Shown: positions 26,088-37,682 of the stretch, piece after piece
Layout: every line of letters begins with the position of its first letter
How positions within the stretch are numbered: the stretch's first letter is position 1
Assembly: GCF_011326725.1 (NCBI RefSeq)
Contig: NZ_JAANCO010000001.1
Coordinates: 1,302,001 to 1,366,000, forward strand
Source of the DNA: Microbacterium excoecariae
GTDB taxonomy: Bacteria > Actinomycetota > Actinomycetes > Actinomycetales > Microbacteriaceae
Reading direction: 5' to 3'
DNA: 64,000 nt
The notes under the pieces: generated by a model
The model's database searches: none
Told to the model about the DNA's origin: nothing
What the model saw: the letters and a program-made list of their open reading frames with translations, nothing else
Translations under genes and position numbers: made by a program

Positions 26088-28997
26088 GTGCCGATCATTC
26101 CTGTAGACACCGATCAGAAGATCACCGTGCGCGGCGCCCGCGTGCACAACCTCCAGAACGTCGACCTGGAGGTTCCGCGCGACAAGATGATCGTCTTCAC
26201 GGGCCTGTCCGGGTCCGGCAAGTCGAGCCTCGCGTTCGACACGATCTTCGCCGAGGGGCAGCGCCGGTACGTCGAGTCCCTGAGCGCCTACGCGCGCCAG
26301 TTCCTCGGCCAAGTCGATCGCCCCGACGTCGACGCCATCGAGGGCCTCAGCCCGGCCGTCTCGATCGACCAGAAGTCCACCAACCGCAACCCGCGCTCGA
26401 CGGTCGGGACGATCACCGAGATCTACGACTACATGCGCCTGCTATGGGCCCGGATCGGGATCGCGCACTGCCCCGTCTGCGACGCCCGCATCGAGCGCCA
26501 GACCGTCCAGCAGATCGCCGACCAGCTCGTGGCGCTTCCCGAGGGCACGCGCTACCAGGTGGTCGCGCCGATCGTGAACCAGAAGAAGGGCGAGTTCGTC
26601 GACCTCTTCGCCGAGCTCGGATCCAAGGGCTACGCCCGCGCGATCGTCGACGGCGAGCTCATTCAGCTCGCCGAGCCGCCGAAGCTCAAGAAGTCGTACA
26701 AGCACGACATCTCCGTCGTCGTCGACCGCCTCGTCGCCCGTGGCGACGGCATGATCGGCCGCGTGACCGACTCCGTCGAGACGGCGATCGGGCTCGCCGA
26801 CGGCGTGATCCAGGTCAACTTCGTCGACGAGGAGGGCGACGACGCCTGGCAGTCGTTCAGCGAGAAGCTCTCCTGCCCGAACGGGCACGCCCTGCAGCTC
26901 ACCGAGATCGAGCCGCGCACCTTCTCGTTCAACGCGCCGTTCGGCGCCTGCCCCGCCTGCTCGGGCCTCGGCACGAAGATGTCGGTCGACGTCGACCTCA
27001 TGCTCGCCGACGAGGAGCTGTCGATCGCCGACGGCGTCATCGTCCCCTGGACGACGCAGGGCAAGGGGCTCTTCCAGTACTACGAGCGCCTCCTCGAGGG
27101 CCTCGCCGACGACCTCAACTTCTCGTTGCACACCCCGTGGCTCGCCCTTCCCGAGGCCGTGCGGGAGGCCGTCCTCTACGGGCAGGACTACCGCGTCAAC
27201 GTGAAGTACAAGAACCGCTGGGGTCGCGAGGTGCGCTACGCGAGCGGCTTCGAGGGCGTCGTGCCCTACATCGAGCGGCAGTACGCCCAGGCCGAGTCCG
27301 ACACCCAGCGCGCGCGCTGGGCCGACTACCTGCGCGAGATCCCGTGCTCCGTGTGCCACGGCGCGCGGCTCAAGCCCGAGGTGCTGGCCGTCAAGGTCGC
27401 GGGCCGCTCCATCGCCGAGACGGCGGAGCTCAGCCTCGACGACGCGATGGAGCTCGTCGAGTCGATCGAGCTCACCGAGCGCGAGGCGATGATCGCCGCG
27501 CAGGTCCTGCGCGAGATTCGCGTGCGGCTCGCATTCCTCCTCCGCGTGGGGCTGAACTACCTCACCCTCAGCCGCGCCGCGGGGTCGCTCTCGGGCGGCG
27601 AGGCCCAGCGGATCCGGCTCGCGACGCAGATCGGCACGGGCCTGACGGGCGTGCTCTACGTGCTCGACGAGCCGTCGATCGGCCTGCACCAGCGCGACAA
27701 CCGCCGCCTCATCGAGACGCTCGAGGCGCTCCGCGACCTGGGAAACACGCTCGTGGTCGTCGAGCACGACGAGGAGACGATCGAGTCGAGCGACTGGGTC
27801 GTCGACATCGGACCGCGCGCGGGCGTCGGCGGCGGCGAGGTCATCCACTCGGGGCCGTACCGAGAGCTGCTCGGCGAGGAACGCTCGATCACGGGCGACT
27901 ACCTCTCGGGCCGCCGCGAGATCGCCGTGCCGAAGAAGCGCCGACGCATCGACCGCAAGCGCATGATCCGCGTCGTCGGCGCCCACGCCAACAACCTCCA
28001 GGGCGTCGACGCGGACTTCCCCGTGGGGGTCTTCACGGCGGTCACGGGCGTGAGCGGATCCGGCAAGTCCACGCTCGTCAACGACATCCTCTACCAGGTG
28101 CTCGCGCAGAAGCTCAACGGAGCGCGCACGGTGCCCGGCAAGCACAAGCGCGTGACGGGCCTGGATCACGTCGACAAGGTCATCCACGTCGACCAGGCAC
28201 CCATCGGGCGCACCCCGCGGTCGAACCCCGCGACCTACACGGGGGTGTTCGACCGGATCCGCACCCTGTTCGCGGAGACCCCCGAGGCGAAGGTGCGGGG
28301 GTACCAGGCCGGCCGGTTCAGCTTCAACGTCAAGGGCGGCCGGTGCGAGGCGTGCTCGGGCGACGGCACGCTCAAGATCGAGATGAACTTCCTCCCCGAC
28401 GTGTACGTCGACTGCGAGGTGTGCGGCGGAAAGCGGTACAACCGCGACACGCTGCAGGTGCACTACAAGGGCAAGAACATCGCCGAGGTGCTCGAGATGT
28501 CGATCGCCGAGGCAGCCGAGTTCTTCGAGCCGATCCAGGCGATCCACCGCTACATGAAGACCCTCGTCGACGTCGGGCTCGGGTACGTGCGGCTCGGTCA
28601 GGCCGCGACGACCCTGTCGGGGGGCGAGGCGCAGCGCGTCAAGCTCGCGACCGAGCTCCAGAAGCGCAGCAAGGGCCGCAGCGTCTACGTGCTCGACGAG
28701 CCGACGACCGGCCTGCATTTCGAGGACGTGCGCAAGCTCCTCGAGGTCCTGAACAGCCTCGTCGAGAAGGGCAACACGGTCGTCGTCATCGAGCACAACC
28801 TCGACGTCGTCAAGTCGGCGGACTGGGTCGTCGACCTCGGCCCGGAGGGCGGATCCGGCGGCGGTACGATCGTCGCGACGGGCACGCCCGAGCAGGTCGC
28901 GCGCGTCGCGGACAGCCACACCGGAGCCTTCCTCGCGGAGACTCTCGGACTCACGCAGCGCGCGAGCGCCGCGAAGGCCCAGCGCGCGGGCCGGTAG
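26088..28997 (+). CDS. uvrA: Excinuclease ABC subunit A
   Basis: 969 aa. Damage-recognition ATPase of nucleotide excision repair, with two ABC modules. Walker A motifs [14 protein letters not shown] (about residue 44) and [14 protein letters not shown] (about 655), signatures [12 protein letters not shown] and [12 protein letters not shown], and Walker [12 protein letters not shown] and [11 protein letters not shown]. Zinc modules are visible as CPVCDA, CPACSG, CSVCHG and CEACSGDG...[10 protein letters not shown]. The GTG start follows a -10 element directly, and a LexA box lies upstream, so the gene is probably damage-inducible. uvrC follows after 6 bp. Confidence 0.97.
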   Translation: MPIIPVDTDQKITVRGARVHNLQNVDLEVPRDKMIVFTGLSGSGKSSLAFDTIFAEGQRRYVESLSAYARQFLGQVDRPDVDAIEGLSPAVSIDQKSTNRNPRSTVGTITEIYDYMRLLWARIGIAHCPVCDARIERQTVQQIADQLVALPEGTRYQVVAPIVNQKKGEFVDLFAELGSKGYARAIVDGELIQLAEPPKLKKSYKHDISVVVDRLVARGDGMIGRVTDSVETAIGLADGVIQVNFVDEEGDDAWQSFSEKLSCPNGHALQLTEIEPRTFSFNAPFGACPACSGLGTKMSVDVDLMLADEELSIADGVIVPWTTQGKGLFQYYERLLEGLADDLNFSLHTPWLALPEAVREAVLYGQDYRVNVKYKNRWGREVRYASGFEGVVPYIERQYAQAESDTQRARWADYLREIPCSVCHGARLKPEVLAVKVAGRSIAETAELSLDDAMELVESIELTEREAMIAAQVLREIRVRLAFLLRVGLNYLTLSRAAGSLSGGEAQRIRLATQIGTGLTGVLYVLDEPSIGLHQRDNRRLIETLEALRDLGNTLVVVEHDEETIESSDWVVDIGPRAGVGGGEVIHSGPYRELLGEERSITGDYLSGRREIAVPKKRRRIDRKRMIRVVGAHANNLQGVDADFPVGVFTAVTGVSGSGKSTLVNDILYQVLAQKLNGARTVPGKHKRVTGLDHVDKVIHVDQAPIGRTPRSNPATYTGVFDRIRTLFAETPEAKVRGYQAGRFSFNVKGGRCEACSGDGTLKIEMNFLPDVYVDCEVCGGKRYNRDTLQVHYKGKNIAEVLEMSIAEAAEFFEPIQAIHRYMKTLVDVGLGYVRLGQAATTLSGGEAQRVKLATELQKRSKGRSVYVLDEPTTGLHFEDVRKLLEVLNSLVEKGNTVVVIEHNLDVVKSADWVVDLGPEGGSGGGTIVATGTPEQVARVADSHTGAFLAETLGLTQRASAAKAQRAGR

Positions 28998-29003
28998 GCG
29001 CCC

Positions 29004-30911
29004 ATGACGTCGCCGCTTCCCTACAAGCCCGGTCCGGGAGAGATCCCGACGAACCCGGGGGTGTACCGCTTCCACGACGCCGAGGGGCGCGTGCTGTACG
29101 TCGGCAAGGCGAAGAACCTCCGGCAGCGCCTGTCGAACTACTTCGCCCCCCTCCACACGCTGCACGAGCGCACGCGCCGCATGGTCACGACCGCCTCGGG
29201 CGTGGAGTGGACGGTCGTCCCGACCGACGTCGACTCGCTCCAGCTCGAGTACCAGTGGATCAAGCAGTACGACCCGCCGTTTAACGTCAAGTACCGCGAC
29301 GACAAGTCGTACCCGTTCCTCGCGATCACGATGGCCGATGAGGCGCCGCGGGTCATGGTCACGCGCAACCGCAAGATCCGCGGGGCGAAGTATTTCGGCC
29401 CCTACCCGAAGGTGTGGGCGGTCCGCGACACGATCGACCTCATGCTCAAGGTGTTTCCGATCCGCACGTGCAGCGACGCCTCCTACAAGCGGGCGATGCA
29501 GACTGGCAAGCCCTGTTTCCCCGGCCAGATCGGGAAGTGTGGCGGGCCGTGCTCGCGCCGCGTCACCGTCGCGGAACACCGGGCGGTCGTCGACGACTTC
29601 GTGGCCTTCCTGCAGGGCGGGGACAAGCGCTTCACCCGCGAGATCTCGGCGCGCATGCGCGAGGCGGCGGCGGCCATGGACTACGAGCGGGCGGCCGTGT
29701 ACCGGGACCAGCTCGAGTCGCTCGACGCCGTCCTTACCAAGAGCGCGCTCGTGCTGCCGGAGGACGCGGACGCCGACCTCTTCGGTATCGCCGAGGACGA
29801 GCTCGACGCCGCCGTGCATCACTTCGTCATCCGCCAGGGGCGCGTGCGCGGCGTCTCGTCCCACACGATCGTCAAGGAGCTCGACATCGGCGGCGGCGAG
29901 CTTGTCGACCAGATCCTGCAGCGCACCTACGGCGACGCCGAACGCGCGGACATCCCGCGCCGCGTCCTCGTTCCGGAGCTCCCGCCCGCCCACGACGAGC
30001 TCGAGGCATTCCTCAGCGACAGGCGCGGCACGCGTGTCGAGATTCAGGTCGCCCAGCGCGGCCAGCGCGCCGAGCTCATGCGCAACGCGACGCTCAACGC
30101 GCAGCAGGCGCTCGTGCGCCACAAGTCGCAGCGCACGAGTGACTACGCCACGCGCTCCCAGGCGCTCGCCGACCTGCAGAGCGCGCTGGGCATGGCCGAG
30201 GCCCCGCTGCGCATCGAGTGCTACGACATCTCGCACCTGCAGGGCACGAACGTCGTCGGCTCGATGGTCGTGTTCGAGGACGGGCTCCCGCGCAAGGACC
30301 AGTACCGGTCGTTCTCCATTGCGTCGACGACCGACGACACGGACAGCATGTACCAGGTCCTGACGCGGCGCCTTGCTCACCTCGACGAGCCCGCGGAAGT
30401 CGTGCCCGATGCCGCGGACGTCGCGACGAGCGCGGAGGAGGGGGGCGTCACCGAGACCGGGACGCGGCGGCGATTCGCCTACCCGCCGCAGCTGCTCCTC
30501 GTCGACGGCGGCCAGCCCCAGGTGGCGGCGGCCCGCCGCGCGCTCGAGGAATCGGGCCACACGGAGATCGCGCTCGCCGGCATCGCCAAGCGCCTCGAGG
30601 AGCTGTGGCTCCCGGGCGACGATTACCCCGTGATCCTGCCCCGCTCGTCCGAGGCGCTCTACCTCGTGCAGCGCCTGCGCGACGAGGCGCACCGGTTCGC
30701 GATCCGGCACCAGCGCGCGAGGCGCAAGCGCGACATCCGCACGGTCCTCAGCGAGGTGCCCGGGCTGGGGGAGCAGCGCATCAAGGCCCTCCTGACGCAC
30801 TTCGGATCCGTCGCGGCGCTGCGCCAGGCGACGACGGAGCAGATCGAGGAGCTCCCGGGGATCGGGCCGACGCTGGCGCAGTCGGTGCACGCACACCTGG
30901 CGCGGGGGTAG
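29004..30911 (+). CDS. uvrC: Excinuclease ABC subunit C
   Basis: 635 aa. Makes the 3' and 5' incisions around the lesion. The N-terminal GIY-YIG domain reads [27 protein letters not shown] (residues about 14-40); UVR motif near residues 210-245 ([27 protein letters not shown], given in part); the RNase H-like C-terminal nuclease with [22 protein letters not shown] and [10 protein letters not shown]; tandem helix-hairpin-helix at the end ([31 protein letters not shown]). It lies 6 bp after uvrA and is probably co-transcribed with it. Confidence 0.97.
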   Translation: MTSPLPYKPGPGEIPTNPGVYRFHDAEGRVLYVGKAKNLRQRLSNYFAPLHTLHERTRRMVTTASGVEWTVVPTDVDSLQLEYQWIKQYDPPFNVKYRDDKSYPFLAITMADEAPRVMVTRNRKIRGAKYFGPYPKVWAVRDTIDLMLKVFPIRTCSDASYKRAMQTGKPCFPGQIGKCGGPCSRRVTVAEHRAVVDDFVAFLQGGDKRFTREISARMREAAAAMDYERAAVYRDQLESLDAVLTKSALVLPEDADADLFGIAEDELDAAVHHFVIRQGRVRGVSSHTIVKELDIGGGELVDQILQRTYGDAERADIPRRVLVPELPPAHDELEAFLSDRRGTRVEIQVAQRGQRAELMRNATLNAQQALVRHKSQRTSDYATRSQALADLQSALGMAEAPLRIECYDISHLQGTNVVGSMVVFEDGLPRKDQYRSFSIASTTDDTDSMYQVLTRRLAHLDEPAEVVPDAADVATSAEEGGVTETGTRRRFAYPPQLLLVDGGQPQVAAARRALEESGHTEIALAGIAKRLEELWLPGDDYPVILPRSSEALYLVQRLRDEAHRFAIRHQRARRKRDIRTVLSEVPGLGEQRIKALLTHFGSVAALRQATTEQIEELPGIGPTLAQSVHAHLARG

Positions 30912-30922
30912 GGCGCGCGCGA

Positions 30923-30928
30923 TAGTGT
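30923..30928 (+). promoter_or_regulatory. -10 element TAGTGT, leaderless rapZ
   Basis: TAGTGT, 7-nt spacer, GTG 30936. The earlier in-frame GTG at 30927 overlaps the element and is not used. Confidence 0.55.
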
Positions 30929-30935
30929 GAGGGGC

Positions 30936-31814
30936 GTGAGCGAGGAGCCGAGCGCCCGAGGGGAAGTCCTCATCGTCACCGGCATGTCCGGGGCCGGGCG
31001 GACGACGGCCGCCAACGCGCTCGAGGACCACGGCTGGTACGTCGTCGACAACCTGCCGCCGCAGATGCTGCGGCCGTTGCTCGAGCTCGCGGGGCGCGTC
31101 GGGTCCGAGCTCCCGCGCGTGGCCGCGGTGGTCGACGTCCGCGGCGGCGACCTGCTCGCCGAGCTGCCCGCCACGGCCCAGCAGCTCCGGGACGCGAACA
31201 ACCTGCGGATCCTCTTCCTCGACGCGAGCGACGATGCGCTCGTCCGCCGATTCGAGCAGGTGCGGCGCCCGCACCCGCTGCAGAGCGCCGGCACGATCCT
31301 CGACGGGATCCGCGAGGAGAGGCGGCAGCTGCAGAGCATCCGCGAGGGCAGCGACATCGTCGTGGACACGACGGGGCTGAACATCCACCAGCTGGCCTCG
31401 CGGACGGCGGAGCTGTTCGAGGAGGAGGGCGCCCCGCGTCACCGCACGACGATCCTGAGTTTCGGGTTCAAGTACGGCCTGCCCGCCGACGCCGATCTCG
31501 TCGCCGACATGCGATTCCTGCCGAACCCCTTTTGGCGCGACGACCTGCGCGCGCTCACGGGCGAGAGCGAGGCGGTCAGCAACTACGTCCTGGCGCAGGA
31601 GGGCGCCACGGAGTTCCTCGACGCGTACGTCCAGGCGGTCACGCCGATCATCGAGGGCTATCAGCGCGAGAACAAGAGTCACTCGACGATCGCCATCGGG
31701 TGCACGGGCGGAAAGCACCGCTCCGTCGCGATGTCCCTCGCGCTGGCCGCGCTGCTCGAGCGGATCCCCGGGTTGCGGGTGCGCGTGCGGCACCGCGATC
31801 TCGGGCGCGAGTGA
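30936..31814 (+). CDS. rapZ: RapZ-family nucleotide-binding protein
   Basis: 292 aa. The N-terminal kinase-like domain has GMSGAGRTTAANALEDHGWY with Arg in place of the P-loop Lys, as I recall for actinobacterial members, then VVDNLPPQML. The C-terminal domain has SFGFKYGLPADADLV, DMRFLPNPFW and the GCTGGKHRSVAM motif. In enterobacteria RapZ controls GlmS synthesis through small RNAs; in actinobacteria the role is not established. Start at GTG 30936 from the leaderless promoter. whiA follows; the yvcK/cofD-like gene that often lies between them is missing. Confidence 0.9.
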   Translation: MSEEPSARGEVLIVTGMSGAGRTTAANALEDHGWYVVDNLPPQMLRPLLELAGRVGSELPRVAAVVDVRGGDLLAELPATAQQLRDANNLRILFLDASDDALVRRFEQVRRPHPLQSAGTILDGIREERRQLQSIREGSDIVVDTTGLNIHQLASRTAELFEEEGAPRHRTTILSFGFKYGLPADADLVADMRFLPNPFWRDDLRALTGESEAVSNYVLAQEGATEFLDAYVQAVTPIIEGYQRENKSHSTIAIGCTGGKHRSVAMSLALAALLERIPGLRVRVRHRDLGRE

Positions 31815-31833
31815 CGGGGTGCGCTGACCCCGT
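31814..31833 (+). terminator. Short hairpin after rapZ
   Basis: ACGGGGT (31814-31820) pairs with ACCCCGT (31827-31833), 6-nt loop, then TATAG. It starts at the last base of the rapZ stop codon. It is a weak candidate, and whiA has its own promoter downstream. Confidence 0.4.
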
Positions 31834-31885
31834 TATAGCGCCGTCCGCTGGGAGTTCGGCCACGGTGGATCCGGGCCCCGGCCGG

Positions 31886-31891
31886 TAGGCT
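31886..31891 (+). promoter_or_regulatory. -10 element TAGGCT for whiA
   Basis: TAGGCT about 50 nt before the whiA start, in a 126-bp intergenic region; GAGGAG (31931-31936) serves as ribosome site. Confidence 0.4.
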
Positions 31892-31940
31892 GAAGCACCG
31901 CTCCCGACGGAGCCCCCAGCCTTTTCATGTGAGGAGTCCC

Positions 31941-32921
31941 GTGGCACTGACCGCCGAAGTGAAGGCCGAACTCATCGCCGTGCGCGACCCGCGCCCGAAC
32001 GTGCGTGTGGCCGAGACGACCGCGCTCTTGCGCTTCGCCGGCGGCCTGAAGTCGATCGCCGGTCGCGTGGCCGTCGAGGCCGAGGTCGACGACCGACGGC
32101 TCGCCGTGCGCACGGCGCGCGACATCGCCGAGATCTACGGCGTGCGCCCCGAGCTGGCCCACATTCAGGCGTCCGGCGCGCGCGACGGTGAGCGCTTCGC
32201 GGTGCGCGTCGTGCGCGGCGGCGAGACCCTCGCCCGGCAGACGGGCCTGCTCGACATGCGCCGGCGCCCCGTGCGCGGGCTCCCCAACCGGCTCACGACC
32301 GGCAACACGGACGACCTCGCGGGTATCTGGCGCGGGGCGTTCCTCGCGTCCGGCTCGCTCTCCGAGCCCGGCCGTTCCGCCTCGCTCGACGTCGAGTGCC
32401 CCTCCGGCGAGGCCGGCATGGCGCTCGTCGGCGCCGCGCACCGCCTGGGTGTCGCCGCCAAGCAGCGCGAGGTGCGCGGGGTGCCGCGCGTCGTCGTGCG
32501 CGACGCGGAGGCCATCCGCGGGATCCTCCTCGCCATGGGCGCGGAGAAGGCCGCCGAATCGTGGGACGAGATGCGTCAGCGCCGCGAGGTGCGCGCGGGC
32601 GTGAACCGCCTCGTGAACTTCGACGACGCGAACCTGCGCCGCTCGGCCCAGGCGGCCGTCGCGGCCTGCGCGCGCGTGGAGCGCGCGCTCGCGATCCTCG
32701 GCGAGGACGTGCCGGCGCACCTCAAGCAGGCGGGCGACCTGCGCCTGGCGCACCGCGACGCGAGCCTCGACGAGCTCGGGCATCACGCGGATCCGCCCCT
32801 CACCAAGGACGCCGTCGCGGGCCGCATCCGCCGCCTGCTCGCCATGGCGGACAAGCGCGCGGTCGCGCAGGGCATCCCCGGCACCGAGTCGGCCGTGCCG
32901 GCGCAGGGCGAGCCCGCGTAA
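31941..32921 (+). CDS. whiA: DNA-binding protein WhiA
   Basis: 326 aa. Regulator of cell division and development in Gram-positive bacteria (sporulation in Streptomyces). The N-terminal part is a degenerate LAGLIDADG homing-endonuclease fold (residues about 90-220, with [25 protein letters not shown] split around Ser/Leu), and the C-terminal HTH spans about 230-310 ([28 protein letters not shown] in part). Start at GTG 31941, 4 nt after GAGGAG; this gives the family N-terminus [11 protein letters not shown]. The upstream in-frame GTG at 31929 would overlap that ribosome site. Confidence 0.95.
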   Translation: MALTAEVKAELIAVRDPRPNVRVAETTALLRFAGGLKSIAGRVAVEAEVDDRRLAVRTARDIAEIYGVRPELAHIQASGARDGERFAVRVVRGGETLARQTGLLDMRRRPVRGLPNRLTTGNTDDLAGIWRGAFLASGSLSEPGRSASLDVECPSGEAGMALVGAAHRLGVAAKQREVRGVPRVVVRDAEAIRGILLAMGAEKAAESWDEMRQRREVRAGVNRLVNFDDANLRRSAQAAVAACARVERALAILGEDVPAHLKQAGDLRLAHRDASLDELGHHADPPLTKDAVAGRIRRLLAMADKRAVAQGIPGTESAVPAQGEPA

Positions 32922-32990
32922 TCCCGCCCGACTTTGCGCGCGAGTCGCCACGAGATGTCGGCGCCCGGCCACCATCGGCGCCACCGTCAC

Positions 32991-32996
32991 TAGGAT
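32991..32996 (+). promoter_or_regulatory. -10 element TAGGAT for sodA
   Basis: TAGGAT about 65 nt before the sodA ATG in a 140-bp gap; the leader contains GAAAGAGAAAG as ribosome site. Confidence 0.45.
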
Positions 32997-33061
32997 GATG
33001 ACTGTCCGCTCGGATCGCAGCGTGCGATGCCGAGAAACCGGCACGAAAGAGAAAGCGACTT

Positions 33062-34799
<1,738 letters not shown>

Positions 34800-34839
34800 C
34801 CCAGGCGCCTTCACGGCACGCATCCCCGAGATGACCGGA

Positions 34840-34879
34840 CGCCCGTCCGCCGCGCACACCGTGCGCGTGCGGGCGGGCG
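34840..34879 (+). terminator. Hairpin after gap
   Basis: 34840-34857 (CGCCCGTCCGCCGCGCAC) pairs with 34861-34879, with one mismatch and one bulge; 3-nt loop. It lies just before the pgk promoter, so it may separate the two transcripts in part. Confidence 0.5.
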
Positions 34880-34886
34880 TTCGCGG

Positions 34887-34892
34887 TAGATT
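34887..34892 (+). promoter_or_regulatory. -10 element TAGATT, leaderless pgk
   Basis: TAGATT, 8-nt spacer, ATG 34901. No ribosome site lies between. Confidence 0.5.
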
Positions 34893-34900
34893 GGCGAACG

Positions 34901-36115
34901 ATGACACTTCGAACTCTTGATTCCCTGGGCGACCTCGCGGGTAAGCGCGTCTTCGTCCGTTGCGACTTCAACGTTCCGCTCTCCGACGGGCGGATCACGG
35001 ACGACGGGCGCGTGCGCGCGGCGCTCCCGACACTGACGGCCCTGCTCGACGCGGGCGCACGCGTCGTGACGTCCTCCCACCTCGGCCGCCCGAAGGGCGC
35101 GCCCGACCCCCAGTTCTCCCTCGCGCCGGTCGCCGAGCGCCTCGGCGAGCTCCTCGGGCGCCCCGTTGCGTTCGCGAGCGACACCGTCGGATCCGCCGCT
35201 CAGGAGGCCGTCGACGCGCTCGAGGACGGCCAGATCGCTGTCCTCGAGAACCTGCGCTTCAACGCGGGCGAGACGGCGAAGGACGACGCCGAGCGCCGCG
35301 CCTTCGCGGAGCAGCTCGCGGCGTTCGCCGACGTGATGGTGTCGGACGGCTTCGGCGTCGTCCACCGCAAGCAGGCCAGCGTCTACGACCTCGCGCAGAT
35401 CCTCCCGAGCGCCGCCGGCGCGCTCGTCGCGCACGAGGTGTCCGTGCTCGAGCGCCTGCTGGAGGCCCCCGAGCGCCCCTACACGGTCGTGCTCGGCGGC
35501 TCCAAGGTGAGCGACAAGCTCGGCGTCATCGACAGCCTCCTGCCGCGCGTGAACAAGCTGCTCATCGGCGGCGGCATGGCCTACACCTTCCTCGCGGCCC
35601 AGGGGCACGCGATCGGGAAGAGCCTCGTCGAGACCGACCAGATCGAGACGGCCCGCGGCTACATCCAGGCGGCGGAGGAGAAGGGCGTCGAGCTCATCCT
35701 CCCCGTCGACTCCGAGATGGCCGCGTCCTTCTCGGCCGACGCCGGGCACGCGGTCGCCCCGAGCGACGCGCTCGAGGGCACGGAGTTCGGCGCCGACGCG
35801 CTCGGCCTCGACATCGGGCCCGAGACCGCGCGCCTGTTCGCCGACGCGATCGCGTCGTCGACGACCGTGTTCTGGAACGGCCCGATGGGCGTGTTCGAGT
35901 TCCCGGCCTTCGCGGAGGGCACGCGCGCCGTGGCCGACGCCCTCACGCGCGCGAGCGGCCTCACGGTCGTCGGTGGCGGCGACTCGGCCGCGGCCGCGCG
36001 CACCCTCGGATTCGCCGACGACCAGTTCGGCCACGTGTCGACCGGCGGCGGCGCCAGCCTCGAGTTCCTCGAGGGCAAGAAGCTTCCCGGACTGGAGGTC
36101 CTCGGATGGGCGTGA
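34901..36115 (+). CDS. pgk: Phosphoglycerate kinase
   Basis: 404 aa. Transfers phosphate from 1,3-bisphosphoglycerate to ADP. The N-terminal domain has RVFVRCDFNVPLSDGRITDDGR and SSHLGRPKG; the C-terminal nucleotide domain has VLGGSKVSDKLGV, FWNGPMGVFE and VVGGGDSAAAA with the usual Gly-rich loop. Likely leaderless. Its end overlaps the tpiA start by 10 nt, which points to translational coupling. Confidence 0.97.
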   Translation: MTLRTLDSLGDLAGKRVFVRCDFNVPLSDGRITDDGRVRAALPTLTALLDAGARVVTSSHLGRPKGAPDPQFSLAPVAERLGELLGRPVAFASDTVGSAAQEAVDALEDGQIAVLENLRFNAGETAKDDAERRAFAEQLAAFADVMVSDGFGVVHRKQASVYDLAQILPSAAGALVAHEVSVLERLLEAPERPYTVVLGGSKVSDKLGVIDSLLPRVNKLLIGGGMAYTFLAAQGHAIGKSLVETDQIETARGYIQAAEEKGVELILPVDSEMAASFSADAGHAVAPSDALEGTEFGADALGLDIGPETARLFADAIASSTTVFWNGPMGVFEFPAFAEGTRAVADALTRASGLTVVGGGDSAAAARTLGFADDQFGHVSTGGGASLEFLEGKKLPGLEVLGWA

Positions 36116-36894
36116 CCCGTACCCCGCTGATTGCGGGCAACTGGAAGATGAACCTCGACCACCTGCAGGCGGTCGCCCTCGTGCAGAAGCTCCACTGGAG
36201 CCTCAAGGACGCCGCGCACGAGGCCGACTCGGTCGACGTCACGGTGTTCCCGCCGTTCACCGACCTGCGCAGCGTGCAGACGCTCCTCGACGCCGACAAG
36301 ATCCCCTTCGGGCTCGGCGCCCAGGACCTGTCGACGCACGACTCCGGGGCGTATACGGGCGAGATCTCGGGCGAATTCCTCGCGAAGCTGAACTGCGGAT
36401 CCGTCATCATCGGCCACTCGGAGCGCCGCGAGTACCACGCGGAGGACGACGCGGTCGTCGCCGCGAAGGTGGCCCAGGCCCTCAAGCACGCGCTCGTTCC
36501 GGTCATCTGCGTGGGTGAGACGAGCGAGGACCTCGAGAAGTTCGGCGCGAGCGCCGTGCCCGTCGCGCAGCTCGAGAAGGCGCTCGAGTCGGCCTCGGCG
36601 ACGTCCGAGATCGTCGTCGCGTACGAGCCGGTCTGGGCGATCGGATCCGGTCAGGCCGCGACGCCCGAGCAGGCCCAGGAGGTCTGCCAGAAGCTGCGCG
36701 ACGTGATTCGGGAGAAGCTCGGCGAAGACGCGGCGGAGCGCACGCGCGTGCTCTACGGCGGATCCGTGAAGTCGGGCAACATCGCCGCCTTCATGCGCGA
36801 GCCCGATATCGACGGCGCGCTCGTCGGCGGCGGCAGCCTCAAGGTCGACGAGTTCAGCGCGATCATCCGCTACCAGAAGCACGTCGGCGTGTGA
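36106..36894 (+). CDS. tpiA: Triosephosphate isomerase
   Basis: 262 aa. Interconverts dihydroxyacetone phosphate and glyceraldehyde-3-phosphate. Catalytic Lys in AGNWKMNLD, His in IIGHSERREYH, Glu in VVAYEPVWAIGSG, and phosphate loops GGSVKSGN and GALVGGGSL. ATG 36106 is preferred (10-nt overlap with pgk); the alternative GTG at 36112 would give a GTGA overlap and a protein two residues shorter. A long hairpin follows the stop. Confidence 0.96.
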   Translation: MGVTRTPLIAGNWKMNLDHLQAVALVQKLHWSLKDAAHEADSVDVTVFPPFTDLRSVQTLLDADKIPFGLGAQDLSTHDSGAYTGEISGEFLAKLNCGSVIIGHSERREYHAEDDAVVAAKVAQALKHALVPVICVGETSEDLEKFGASAVPVAQLEKALESASATSEIVVAYEPVWAIGSGQAATPEQAQEVCQKLRDVIREKLGEDAAERTRVLYGGSVKSGNIAAFMREPDIDGALVGGGSLKVDEFSAIIRYQKHVGV

Positions 36895-36898
36895 GGAT

Positions 36899-36934
36899 CC
36901 GGCGGGGCGCGCCTGGCCAGGCACGCCCCGCCGG
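36899..36934 (+). terminator. Strong hairpin between tpiA and secG
   Basis: Arms 36899-36916 and 36917-36934 form an 18-bp stem with one mismatch, so the loop is only the inner 4 nt or so. It begins 4 bp after the tpiA stop and lies just before the secG promoter. Confidence 0.7.
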
Positions 36935-36949
36935 GCCCTTCCCACCCCG

Positions 36950-36955
36950 TATACT
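36950..36955 (+). promoter_or_regulatory. -10 element TATACT for secG-rbpA
   Basis: TATACT, close to consensus. It lies 8 nt before an in-frame GTG (36964) and 47 nt before the annotated secG start, so both a leaderless and a led translation start are conceivable. Confidence 0.6.
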
Positions 36956-37002
36956 GTTTGCTTGTGCGCGCCGACTGGCGGGCACGAAGGAAAGGCCACA
37001 CC

Positions 37003-37251
37003 GTGCAGATTCTCGAGATCGTTCTGCAGGTCCTGCTCGGCATCACGAGCCTCCTGCTGACGCTGTTCATCCTCATGCACAAGGGCCGCGGCGGCGGCCT
37101 CTCCGACATGTTCGGGGGCGGCATGACGCAGGCGGTCAGCTCGTCCGGATCCGCCGAGCGCATGCTCAACTACCTGACGATCGTGCTCGCGCTCGTGTGG
37201 TTCCTCTCGATCGTGGGCCTCGGCCTGATCACGAAGTTCCAGGTCCTCTGA
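37003..37251 (+). CDS. secG: Preprotein translocase subunit SecG
   Basis: 82 aa. Small partner of SecYE in the inner membrane translocon. Two membrane helices, residues 3-24 (ILEIVLQVLLGITSLLLTLFIL) described by position, and about 58-78, flank the conserved HKGRGGGLSDMFGGG loop. GTG 37003 follows AAGGAAAGG, and homologues begin here. An in-frame GTG at 36964, 8 nt after the -10, could add 13 basic residues (MRADWRARRKGHT). The stop overlaps the rbpA start by 1 nt. Confidence 0.93.
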   Translation: MQILEIVLQVLLGITSLLLTLFILMHKGRGGGLSDMFGGGMTQAVSSSGSAERMLNYLTIVLALVWFLSIVGLGLITKFQVL

Positions 37252-37604
37252 TGGCCGGCGGCGCGAGCGCGATCCGCGGGACCCGCGTCGGGTCCGGCCC
37301 GATGGGGGAGCAGGACCACGGCCACCAGGCTGAGCGGGTGGCGATCACCTACTGGGACGGCCTGGGCAACGAGGTCGTGAAGTACTACTCGGCGGACATC
37401 CCCGACGAGGAGATCCCCGCGATCGTCGACCATCCCAAGAGCGGCCTCCCGGCCGGGCGCGACAAGGACAACCCGCCCGCGCCCGAGAAGAACGAGCCGT
37501 ACAAGACGCACCTGGCCTACGTGAAGGAGCGCCGCACCGACGAGGAGGCCGACGGCCTGCTCGAGGAGGCGCTCCAGAAGCTCCGCGACAAGCGCGGCGC
37601 GTAG
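37251..37604 (+). CDS. rbpA: RNA polymerase-binding protein RbpA
   Basis: 117 aa. Actinobacteria-specific factor that binds RNA polymerase and the principal sigma factor and stabilises the open complex. N-terminal tail AIRGTRVGSGPMGEQ (the promoter-escape part), core around YWDGLGNEVVKYYSADIPDEEIP, and C-terminal sigma-interaction helix RTDEEADGLLEEALQKLRDKRG. The ATG overlaps the secG stop (TGATG). Its presence supports the actinobacterial assignment and is relevant to the extended use of -10 elements seen in this window. Confidence 0.95.
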   Translation: MAGGASAIRGTRVGSGPMGEQDHGHQAERVAITYWDGLGNEVVKYYSADIPDEEIPAIVDHPKSGLPAGRDKDNPPAPEKNEPYKTHLAYVKERRTDEEADGLLEEALQKLRDKRGA

Positions 37605-37619
37605 AGCCCGGCACACACA

Positions 37620-37671
37620 CGACGACGCGGCCCCGCGGATCCGGTGAGGATTCCGCGGGGCCGCGTCGTCG
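37620..37671. terminator. Bidirectional terminator between rbpA and pgl
   Basis: Perfect 20-bp arms, 37620-37639 and 37652-37671, with a 12-nt loop, between two convergent genes. Confidence 0.8.
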
Positions 37672-37682
37672 CGTCTCGTGGC

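Noticed and set aside
26442..31793. A 1783-codon open frame on the minus strand
   Set aside because: It lies antisense to uvrA, uvrC and rapZ, which are certain genes. In high-GC DNA the frame opposite a biased gene stays open. Its composition (Arg/Asp/Leu/Val-rich repeats) is typical of such shadows.
37251..37604. A longer open frame starting at 36891 upstream of rbpA
   Set aside because: It runs through the tpiA terminator and secG in another frame. The RbpA N-terminus MAGGASAIRGTRVG matches the family.
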